A model generated the notes under the pieces. That model did not search any database, was not told the origin of the DNA, and worked only from the letters and a program-made list of their open reading frames with translations. From Bdellovibrio sp. (GTDB lineage Bacteria; Bdellovibrionota; Bdellovibrionia; Bdellovibrionales; Bdellovibrionaceae), in contig PSRN01000093.1 in assembly GCA_003176075.1 (NCBI GenBank), positions 1 through 19,998 of the forward strand: a stretch of 19,998 nucleotides of DNA, in the 5' to 3' direction. The translations under genes were made by a program, and so were the position numbers. Below are positions 1 to 6,477 of this stretch, piece by piece. Each line of letters starts with the position of its first letter. Positions within the stretch are counted from its first letter, which is position 1.

Positions 1-7
1 GTGTAAT

Positions 8-13
8 CTCCTT
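8..13 (-). promoter_or_regulatory. Ribosome binding site of a gene starting just off the left end
   Basis: On the minus strand the last bases of the window read AAGGAGATTACAC, a strong Shine-Dalgarno followed by 7 bases to the window edge. A start codon immediately outside the window would have ideal spacing. It lies about 60 bases downstream of the stop of the cyclic-nucleotide-binding gene on the same strand, so the operon probably continues. The start codon itself is not visible. Confidence 0.4.
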
Positions 14-76
14 ATTTCGAAAGAAAGATAACTTTTGGCTCTTCAATTGAATCGGAAATCTATTTTTCACACCCGC

Positions 77-592
77 TTACGCTCCCCGTATCTCCCGCAT
101 CAAGGCCTGGTGAAGCAGCATCAAATCGAAATTCACTTGCTTCAACCGTCCCATCAAGATGATCGCGATCTTTTGTAGAATCGCGATCGCCCACTCGGGG
201 TGAACCTTGGAAAATTCCTCGAATTTTTTGCGGTGCAAAACCAAGAAGCTGGATTTCACGTCGCAAACGACGGTCGCCGAACGCGCGTCCGACGTGATCA
301 GCCCCCCTTCCCCGAGGGCCGGCGTCATTTCGTGTCTTAAAATGGCCACTTTGAAATCTTCCCCGTCGGGAGTTTTGCGCAGGACACTCACCTGCCCTTC
401 CACCAAAATATAGAGTTCATCGCCGGTGTCCCCCTCCCGAATCAACTGATGCCCCTGGGGCCATTGCCGCGTGTCCATGATTTGGCAAAGGCTCAGCAAA
501 GCCTCGGGGTTGTCCTTGAGCTCGGCAAAGAGGGCCACCCTCGACACCGTCAGAATCCGGTCGGTCAAGTCCTGGGAAGCTTCAGGCGACAT
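77..592 (-). CDS. Cyclic nucleotide-binding domain protein (no DNA-binding domain)
   Basis: A 171-residue protein made almost entirely of one Crp-type cyclic-nucleotide-binding (CNB) beta-roll. Visible signs are GDELYILVEGQVSVLR, the phosphate-binding-cassette region LGEGGLITSDARSATVV with its conserved GE and Arg, and the closing hinge helix FEEFSKVHPEWAIAILQKIA. There is no helix-turn-helix, so it is a sensory domain rather than a Crp/Fnr regulator. The ATG at 592 is chosen because GGGGAG lies 5 bases upstream; a TTG at 613 in the same frame is less likely. The start overlaps the end of the potassium channel gene by 11 bases, which suggests translational coupling, so it may be a separate ligand-sensing partner of that channel (inference). 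The ligand, cAMP or another cyclic nucleotide, cannot be told. Confidence 0.85.
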   Translation of the reverse strand: MSPEASQDLTDRILTVSRVALFAELKDNPEALLSLCQIMDTRQWPQGHQLIREGDTGDELYILVEGQVSVLRKTPDGEDFKVAILRHEMTPALGEGGLITSDARSATVVCDVKSSFLVLHRKKFEEFSKVHPEWAIAILQKIAIILMGRLKQVNFDLMLLHQALMREIRGA

Positions 593-1808
593 GGATCTCC
601 CCGCGGTTTTCAATCACAATGGCCATCGTGTCTTCTTGAATCACATAATCGGCGGGCAAGCAAAACTTCGGCTGGTTGAACCTCATCGCTTTCACCGCGT
701 TCAGGTTGCTCACCAGCTCCTTAATGTTGGTGGTGTGTTGGGCACGCCGGAGGGCTTTTTCTTTGGCCTCGTGACTGTTTCCCGAGTACTCAAGAAGACC
801 AATCAATTCAACCCCGGTGCGATTTTGCAAGTAATACTGAACCAAGTCCCCATATTTGTGACGCACAAACTGCTCGGCGATCGCTTCGGTGCCGATAAAG
901 TGAGGACTTTTTGAACTGATCAGATCGTGAAAGACATTGGTGACACCGGTCCCGGTGGAGGCCAAGGCGACGATCATCCGGGTGTAATCCCGGCTGAAGA
1001 TGATTTCGTTGACTTGCGCGAGTCGCAAATAACTCTCCATTTGCGGATCCAAAAGTTCGGCCGCCACCGGCGTTCCCCGAGCCAGGTTGTTCAGAGTCAT
1101 GGCGGCCATGATCGTTCGCGCGTCGGCCTCGGTAATGGTGGGAATTTCCCCCTTGGCATTGGGTGTCGCGTCCGCCAGTATCAAAATTTTCCTGGCCCGC
1201 TGCGGTTCGACCTTGCGGAGATTCATTTCGGAAAAAAAATCGCCTTTGACGATCTTGATTTTTTTCAGTGCCGGAGTTTCACGAATGGCATCAAACATGT
1301 CCTCGGCGGCATTGTTGAGCAGGACAATATCTTCGTCCCGCAGGCTGCGGTTTGAGCCCAGGACATGTTGAAGGAATTCAGCCATTTCGTTTTTCCAGCC
1401 ACAGATGACAAAGTGGTTCCGCAAACGGGTGGTGTCCACAAACCCTCTCCTTTCACGCAGCGCTCTTTCCAAAAAAAATGAAGAGATTTTAGCCGTCACG
1501 ATGGCGATGCCGACAACACCGGACACCATCAGGAAACCCGCCGCGATTCGACCGGCCGCCGAGACAGGATATTTATCGCCGTACCCGACGGTCAAAAGGG
1601 TGACGATACCCCACCAAAGCGAATCACCGAAGGAATTGATATTGTGATCCGGTGCTTGCGATTCAAAATAAAGGACCAGCGCCGAAATCGCCCACCAGGA
1701 CGTGCCGACAAACAAGAGGGCCACGAGCAATGGCCGACGAATCAACTCCTGACGAAAAACCTGCGCCCACGGCGCGAGCCGTTTCATATTTTCCGCGAGC
1801 CGTTTCAT
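582..1808 (-). CDS. Two-TM potassium channel with cytoplasmic RCK/TrkA-N domain
   Basis: A 408-residue inner-membrane K+ channel of the MthK/Kch type. TM1 is at about 26-48, the pore loop carries the selectivity filter TVGYGD at 73-78, and TM2 is at about 86-112. A Rossmann-like RCK domain follows, starting NHFVICGWKN at 131-140; the usual second glycine of the nucleotide-binding loop is not conserved (GWKNEMAE), so nucleotide binding may be altered. The C-terminus (YVIQEDTMAIVI) looks like the TrkA-C subdomain. The start is ambiguous: a 21-bp duplication gives two in-frame ATGs (MKRLAEN-MKRLAPW, at 1808 and 1787), each preceded by a purine-rich stretch. It lies downstream of an RDD membrane protein gene that overlaps it by about 146 bases and overlaps the following CNB gene by 11 bases. 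Family assignment is firm; physiological role is inferred. Confidence 0.92.
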   Translation of the reverse strand: MKRLAENMKRLAPWAQVFRQELIRRPLLVALLFVGTSWWAISALVLYFESQAPDHNINSFGDSLWWGIVTLLTVGYGDKYPVSAAGRIAAGFLMVSGVVGIAIVTAKISSFFLERALRERRGFVDTTRLRNHFVICGWKNEMAEFLQHVLGSNRSLRDEDIVLLNNAAEDMFDAIRETPALKKIKIVKGDFFSEMNLRKVEPQRARKILILADATPNAKGEIPTITEADARTIMAAMTLNNLARGTPVAAELLDPQMESYLRLAQVNEIIFSRDYTRMIVALASTGTGVTNVFHDLISSKSPHFIGTEAIAEQFVRHKYGDLVQYYLQNRTGVELIGLLEYSGNSHEAKEKALRRAQHTTNIKELVSNLNAVKAMRFNQPKFCLPADYVIQEDTMAIVIENRGEIHVA

Positions 1809-2409
1809 ATTCTCTTATTTTGTCAAAGCGGGCTTCTGGCTGTCGAGAATGCAGAGAAATTCCTTCGCGGCTCCAGTCCATCGTCTGAAGCCGATCCAAA
1901 GACCCGGCCAGACCGAGGGCGGAGAGATAGAGAATTAATACAGCGCCGGACCACCAATGGCGCCGGGGCAGACCCGACCTTCGAGCCAATTGGACAACCC
2001 GCGTGTCCGCAAACCAATCCGAGGGATGAGTTCGATCGAAGCGCCAAAGCAACAGCGCGCGCGTGCCCCACCCCAGAACCAAGGAAAGATCGTCAGCGAG
2101 GGTGCGAATCAAACACTGCGACAGTCGGGGAGGACACTCGGCAATTCGCCGCCCACGCTCGCCGCTCCGGTCAATGACCCGAAGGCCGAAGATGATTTTT
2201 CCAGGCGAAGCCTGCAACAGATACAAAGTCAAAAGGCGGGCGGAAAAGTGAAACCCATAGACCCCCACGAGCCAAGACCAGCGGATTTCCCCTTGCGCAA
2301 AGGCGAGAATTCCCAAGGGGAGATAGGCCAAAACCCGCAGGACTTCATCACTGGCCGCCGCGCCTATCCGGCGGAAGGAGCCCGCGCTGTAAAATTTTGT
2401 CGGATCCAT
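1663..2409 (-). CDS. RDD-family membrane protein with anomalous C-terminus
   Basis: A 248-residue reading frame with hydrophobic segments near residues 25-45 and 50-68 and about 155-175. The RDD hallmark SPGKIIFGLRVIDRSGERGRR follows the second segment, and FRRIGA near the N-terminus is the usual first RDD Arg region. Function in this family is poorly known; some members affect ion transport. The start at 2409 has GAGGTGG upstream and lies inside the 3' end of the CCA gene (46-bp overlap). The frame runs about 146 bases into the channel gene, and its last 49 or so residues, beginning EYETARGKYETARAV, are an out-of-frame reading of channel sequence. A neighbouring frame gives a tidy end (FRRWTGAAKEFLCILDSQKP, then a few residues to a TAA about 10 bases before the channel ATG), so a frameshift or lost stop is possible. 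Confidence 0.72.
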   Translation of the reverse strand: MDPTKFYSAGSFRRIGAAASDEVLRVLAYLPLGILAFAQGEIRWSWLVGVYGFHFSARLLTLYLLQASPGKIIFGLRVIDRSGERGRRIAECPPRLSQCLIRTLADDLSLVLGWGTRALLLWRFDRTHPSDWFADTRVVQLARRSGLPRRHWWSGAVLILYLSALGLAGSLDRLQTMDWSREGISLHSRQPEARFDKIREYETARGKYETARAVGAGFSSGVDSSAIARGPLVCRHVLVGDFGAGPLF

Positions 2410-3635
2410 GCCACCACCTCATCGCGGTTCTGAAAGTGCCCCTCCAATTGCCGCCAATAACCTTGCCTCAGCGCCTCGCCCAGCGATGGACCCTGCAAAA
2501 AAGGCAAATCACCGGCCTTCACCCAGGGATCCGGCTTCGGCGGTCCCCACTTTTGATAAAGCGCCCAGGCCTCGTTGAGCCTTTGGACCGTCCCGGCCGC
2601 GCTGTTCACCCATTGCGTGGTTCGCGCTTCGAGAAAGCCGGCGCGAAAGTCTTCGTCCCACAGCCGGTCAACGATTTCTCCAAGCGAGGGTTTTTGCAAA
2701 TTGTGCAAATCAAACCACGGCGTGAGAGCCGCCAGGGCCGCCTGCACCTGACGGCGCGAAAGCTTGAGGTGGCGAAGAAAATCCGGCAGCGAAGCCTGCG
2801 GCATCGAGCGAACGAACCAGCGACCAAGCTCAAACAAAGCCAGCTCCTGATGAATGGAAGTCCAGCGCGAGTAAGTGTCCACGGTCCAATCGGAACCCGG
2901 AAAAAGGGTTGCAAGGACATCCCATTTCACCAGGTGGGGCACGACCTGATCGCGAAAGGGCGCGGTGAAAAGCCGCAAAAGCTCGTCGCGCACGCGCTCC
3001 CGGCTGACCGAGGTCAAGAGAGCCGACTGTTGAGACAGGGCTTGCGCGAGCTCCTCGTCCCAGGCAAACCCCAGCTGGGCGCGAAACCGGTAAGCTCTCA
3101 GGATGCGCAAGTGATCCTCGGAAAAACGATCAACCGCCCGGCCAATGGCCCGAAGTTTACGGTCGCCCAGATCTTTCAGGCCACCCACAAAATCCCAAAT
3201 TTCATGACGTTCCGGTTCGTAGAAGAGGCCATTCACCGTGAAGTCCCGGCGGGCGGCGTCTTCTTCCGGCGTGCCCCACTGAACCTTCTCGGGGTGACGG
3301 CCGTCCCGGTAAGAGGACTCCGAGCGAAAGGTGGCCACTTCAATGGATTGGGACTCCACAAGGACAAGTATGACGCCGAAGGCTTGGCCGACGGGGACGG
3401 TTTTGCGAAACAGATTTTTCACCTGAGCGGGCGTGGCCGAGGTCGCAATATCGATGTCCTTTGGACTCCCACCGAGAAGAAAATCCCTGACTGCCCCACC
3501 CGCCACAACGGCCGTGTGGCCCTTTTCGTTCAAGGTGTGGTAAATCGAAAAAACCGCATCCCCCAGAGGATGCTGTGCAAGAGGCAATTCGCGAATCACC
3601 CACGAATTGTAGCGAGGCTTTATGGGAATGTCCAT
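2364..3635 (-). CDS. CCA tRNA nucleotidyltransferase / poly(A) polymerase family protein
   Basis: A class II nucleotidyltransferase of about 423 residues that would add or repair the CCA end of tRNA, or polyadenylate RNA. Visible motifs, in order: the catalytic GGAVRDFLLGGSPKDIDIAT with DxD, VATFRSESSYRDGRHP, RRDFTVNGLFY, and the base-recognition helix DRFSEDHLRILRAYRFRAQLGF. The ATG at 3635 is taken because residues upstream of it would be antisense to queG. It still overlaps the divergent queG start by 14 bases and has no clear Shine-Dalgarno, so a GTG at 3599 is possible. CCA-adding and poly(A) polymerase enzymes of this class cannot be separated reliably by eye. It heads a four-gene overlapping minus-strand operon. 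Confidence 0.9.
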   Translation of the reverse strand: MDIPIKPRYNSWVIRELPLAQHPLGDAVFSIYHTLNEKGHTAVVAGGAVRDFLLGGSPKDIDIATSATPAQVKNLFRKTVPVGQAFGVILVLVESQSIEVATFRSESSYRDGRHPEKVQWGTPEEDAARRDFTVNGLFYEPERHEIWDFVGGLKDLGDRKLRAIGRAVDRFSEDHLRILRAYRFRAQLGFAWDEELAQALSQQSALLTSVSRERVRDELLRLFTAPFRDQVVPHLVKWDVLATLFPGSDWTVDTYSRWTSIHQELALFELGRWFVRSMPQASLPDFLRHLKLSRRQVQAALAALTPWFDLHNLQKPSLGEIVDRLWDEDFRAGFLEARTTQWVNSAAGTVQRLNEAWALYQKWGPPKPDPWVKAGDLPFLQGPSLGEALRQGYWRQLEGHFQNRDEVVAWIRQNFTARAPSAG

Positions 3636-4728
3636 TGACGAGATACTGTCGAATCTTAAGAAGGAACTCGCGCTCGACGACATTCAATGGATTCCATTAG
3701 CAGCACCTCTTCGCCTGCAGGAATACGATGACTGGCTGGCGCGGGGTCTGCACGGCGAAATGAAATATCTGGAACGTCACCGCGATCTGAAGGCCGACCC
3801 TACCCGGCTTCTTTCCGACAGTCGCAGTGTGATTATGGTTTCCAAATCTTATGTTCCGAATGAAAGACCTCATGATAGGTTGAAGGGCTTAAGAATCGCC
3901 GCCTACGCCCAAGCAACGGATTATCATCTTTGGTTCAAGGACTTGCTGGAAGCTTGCAAGTTGAAGCTGGAGAAACTGTTCCCGTCCCACTCTTTTCGCT
4001 GCGGCACGGATTCGCTGCCCTTTCTTGAACGGGACTTTGCCGTGCAAGCGGCCTTGGGCTGGTGGGGAAAAAACACTTGCGTTATCCATCCTCGCCGCGG
4101 TTCTTTCTTTTTTCTCGGTGAGATCTTAAGCAGCGTCGAGCGCGCGGCGGTCTGCGGAGGTGCCGAAGCCACTTGTGGCGTAGGCACCGACTTGGTCCAG
4201 GGACTTGCTCCCCTTCCCGATTTTTGCGGCCACTGTGACCGATGCCTGCAAATTTGTCCCACCGGCGCCCTCGAAAAGCCCAGGCAATTGAATCCCTTGA
4301 AGTGCATCGCTTACTGGACCATCGAGGCCCGCGAAGTTGCGCCTGTTGGGTTGCGCGAAAAATTTGGCGATTGGTTTTTTGGCTGCGATCTTTGCCAGAC
4401 GGTTTGCCCTTGGAACCAAAAACCTTTGCGCGGTAGCGCCGCCACGGGTGTAAAAACGGACCTCGCGACCGAGGAAATATTGCCGTCAGTCGATGAGGCT
4501 GAACTTCGTCAGGATCTCGTTTTTCTTCTCACCGCTTCAGACCAGGAAATTCGCGCCCTCGTTCGCGGCACTCCCCTTGAACGATCAAAACCCCAAGGTC
4601 TTCGCCGCAATGCCATGATCGTCTTGGCCCATCGACAGTTGCGAGACCTCAAAGGCCTTTTGACCCGCTGGAGAGAAGATGCTGGCTTGGCAGAGCTGGC
4701 CGAGTGGGCGGAGGCGAAACTCGATTGA
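3622..4728 (+). CDS. queG: Epoxyqueuosine reductase QueG with 15-residue repeat-derived insertion
   Basis: A cobalamin- and [4Fe-4S]-dependent cytosolic reductase for the last step of queuosine synthesis in tRNA. Seen: ATDYHLWFKDLL (98-109), DSLPFLERDFAVQAALGWWGKN (130-151) with the catalytic-site Asp, GSFFFLGEIL (160-169), the first cluster CGHCDRCLQICP (C202, C205, C208, C212), C228, and the second cluster CDLCQTVCP (C255, C258, C262). The length of 368 fits the family. Residues about 177-191 (CGGAEATCGVGTDL) come from a 45-bp palindromic repeat at 4151-4195; without it the chain reads ERAAV-QGLAPLPDF. The start is 3622 (GCGAGG about 4 bases upstream) or the ATG at 3628. It is divergent from the CCA gene and convergent with the CheY-binding-type gene, 9 bases away. 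Confidence 0.95.
   Translation: MGMSIDEILSNLKKELALDDIQWIPLAAPLRLQEYDDWLARGLHGEMKYLERHRDLKADPTRLLSDSRSVIMVSKSYVPNERPHDRLKGLRIAAYAQATDYHLWFKDLLEACKLKLEKLFPSHSFRCGTDSLPFLERDFAVQAALGWWGKNTCVIHPRRGSFFFLGEILSSVERAAVCGGAEATCGVGTDLVQGLAPLPDFCGHCDRCLQICPTGALEKPRQLNPLKCIAYWTIEAREVAPVGLREKFGDWFFGCDLCQTVCPWNQKPLRGSAATGVKTDLATEEILPSVDEAELRQDLVFLLTASDQEIRALVRGTPLERSKPQGLRRNAMIVLAHRQLRDLKGLLTRWREDAGLAELAEWAEAKLD
4151..4195 (+). repeat. 45-bp palindromic repeat inserted in frame in queG
   Basis: The unit reads TCTGCGGAGGTGCC, then GAA, then GCCAC-TT-GTGGC, then GTA, then GGCACCGACTTGG. It can fold with two stems, GGTGCC/GGCACC outside and GCCAC/GTGGC inside. It matches the inner copy at 9418-9462 in 42 of 45 positions. 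Its length is a multiple of three and it contains no stop in the queG frame, so the gene stays open. The insert falls between the GEIL motif and the first FeS cluster, probably a surface loop. Confidence 0.85.
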
Positions 4729-4737
4729 GGAAACGGC

Positions 4738-5271
4738 CTACCCGATACCCAGTTTCTTCAGCAACCCGTCGATATCGTTTTGCGACATCCGTTTTTTCTT
4801 TACGCCGCTGACATCCACACTGGCGCGAAAGTCGGCCAGAAATTTTGCCGAGACCCACTTGAGACGGTCAATGAGTTGCTGGTTGATAAGGGCTTTCATA
4901 TCCACGGTCGTGGGATCGGTGGTCAGGCGTCCGATCAAAGACTCGAGAATTTCGGTGGCGTCCATCAACAGAGCGACACAAATCTCATAGAAGGGTTCAT
5001 TGTCCCAAACCTGCGAGGACTTGTATCCGACAGCCTTACAAATGGCCGCATAATCGGCCACTTTGTGAATCAGGTGATCCGGATCTTTCTCCAACAGAGC
5101 TAAACTCTTCGCCCCACCCATCACCCGGTCGACCAAATTACCGTAGTCTTCAAGCAGCGGCGCTTGCGCCACATCCCCCTCGGATTTGTCGAGCAAGTCC
5201 TTCATCTGGTCCAGGAGTGATTTGGATTCGTCCTGAAAGGCTTTCAAAAGATCGCGATCCTGTGGTTCCAT
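4738..5271 (-). CDS. Helical signalling protein with C-terminal CheY-binding-type peptide
   Basis: A 177-residue, predominantly helical, probably cytosolic protein. Its C-terminus, MSQNDIDGLLKKLGIG (162-177), closely follows the pattern of the CheY-P-binding peptides of FliM (SQ-x-EIDALL) and of the CheZ C-terminus (SQDQVDDLLDSLGF). The N-terminal two thirds look like a helical bundle; LVDRVMGGAKSLALL (46-60) resembles the HPt phosphotransfer helix but lacks the phosphorylatable His. The CheZ dephosphorylation motif is not obvious. It could be a chemotaxis-type adaptor, a divergent CheZ or a CheY sink; the peptide match is seen, the role is inferred. It is divergent from the HD-GYP gene 36 bases away. 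No strong Shine-Dalgarno precedes the ATG at 5271. Confidence 0.75.
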   Translation of the reverse strand: MEPQDRDLLKAFQDESKSLLDQMKDLLDKSEGDVAQAPLLEDYGNLVDRVMGGAKSLALLEKDPDHLIHKVADYAAICKAVGYKSSQVWDNEPFYEICVALLMDATEILESLIGRLTTDPTTVDMKALINQQLIDRLKWVSAKFLADFRASVDVSGVKKKRMSQNDIDGLLKKLGIG

Positions 5272-5307
5272 GGAATAAAGGGTAGCAATGATGTCCGAGG
5301 TTTGTGA

Positions 5308-6231
5308 ATGAGTTTTCTACCAATTCGCGTGTCCACTTTGCGTGGTGACCAGGCCATCGATTTCGACACCTATGTCAAAATCAACGAAAAACAGATTCTT
5401 TACCTGCGCAAAGGGGACAGTTTCGAGGGTCCCCGATTGAAACGCCTCAAGGGAAAAAAGCTCAAAAAAATGTATATCATGGAAAATGACGAAGGACTTT
5501 ACCGCAACTACCTCACCAAAAATATCGAGATGGCCTACGATCCCAAGTCGGAAAAGAGTGTGCAGACGCGAAGTGAGATCATTCAGGGCTTGCAACAATC
5601 CAATGCTGAAGCCGTCATTGAAGATGTCGACAACGCCGAAGCTTATCAAAAGGCGAAAGATGAGTGTGCCCGCTTTGTCGATTTTCTAATCCGCGAGGAT
5701 GAAGCCCTCGTCCACATCATCGGGCAAGAAAATCTCGACAAAAATCTCGCCCATCACGGTGTGACGGTGGCCACGCTGGCCACGGCGATCGCGAAAAGGC
5801 TCGGGACAGTCGACCCGCGACAGATCCACATCCTCAGCCTGGGCGCGCTCATCCACGATATCGAACACTTTTACACGGCCCTTGACGTGGCTCGGCCGCG
5901 CAGCGCTTTTACCCCCGTGGAAGCCAAAGTCTACCAAACTCATCCGACCGACGGGGCCCGGCGCCTGAGCGAAAAGAGACACATGGATCCCCAGGTCGTT
6001 AAAATCATTGCCCAACATGAAGAACAAATTGATGGCAAAGGTTTTCCAGTGGGACTGCAGGAGAATCAATTGGACCCCCTGGCCCAGATCGTTTCTTCGG
6101 CCAACGCGCTCGACCGACTGATCACCTTTGAAAATGTCCCGCGCAACTCCTCCGTCAAGAAGCTGATGATCAACCACGTGGGCTCTTACCCGCTTTCTCA
6201 CATCCAAATTTTGGGCGATATCGTCGGCTAA
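5308..6231 (+). CDS. Variant HD-GYP-family protein (c-di-GMP phosphodiesterase-like)
   Basis: A 307-residue cytosolic protein. Residues 1-75 form a small N-terminal domain (YVKINEKQILYLRKGD), joined by a helical linker to an HD-GYP domain from about 125. Metal-ligand motifs seen: NLAHHGVTVATLA (147-157), HDIEHF (183-188, usually HDIGK), THPTDGARRL (211-220), QHEEQIDGKGFP (236-247, usually HHExxDGxGYP). The GYP tyrosine is Phe and the first His of HHE is Gln. Length and the missing tyrosine recall Bdellovibrio Bd1817, the unconventional HD-GYP of known structure; orthology is inferred from memory, not aligned. It may hydrolyse c-di-GMP poorly or act as a sensor. The start at 5308 has GAGG 7 bases upstream. 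Confidence 0.9.
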   Translation: MSFLPIRVSTLRGDQAIDFDTYVKINEKQILYLRKGDSFEGPRLKRLKGKKLKKMYIMENDEGLYRNYLTKNIEMAYDPKSEKSVQTRSEIIQGLQQSNAEAVIEDVDNAEAYQKAKDECARFVDFLIREDEALVHIIGQENLDKNLAHHGVTVATLATAIAKRLGTVDPRQIHILSLGALIHDIEHFYTALDVARPRSAFTPVEAKVYQTHPTDGARRLSEKRHMDPQVVKIIAQHEEQIDGKGFPVGLQENQLDPLAQIVSSANALDRLITFENVPRNSSVKKLMINHVGSYPLSHIQILGDIVG

Positions 6232-6477
6232 GGTTCCAGGTTACAAAAATCACATGGCACAAAGGCTCTAAACTAAGTGACAATTTTCAGCCTGAACATA
6301 GCCAACGAACTCGAAATATGCCTTAATGCAGGGTGTTTTGACTCCGCTTCTGGCTGTGCTGGCACCTCTATTGCAAACCAGTTAGTGAACATCTCAAAAT
6401 TTTGGGGAAAAGAGGCCAGAGCTTCTATGAGCCAGAGAAGATGTACCTATCCTTATGACGTTGACGGCAAGTTACCG

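Noticed and set aside
2397..3638. Long plus-strand open frame of 413 codons
   Set aside because: It is antisense to the CCA nucleotidyltransferase gene, which has clear motifs; the plus-strand product shows none.
6277..6477. Upstream extension of the unknown secreted protein
   Set aside because: It would bury a clear signal peptide 67 residues inside the chain and lacks a ribosome binding site.
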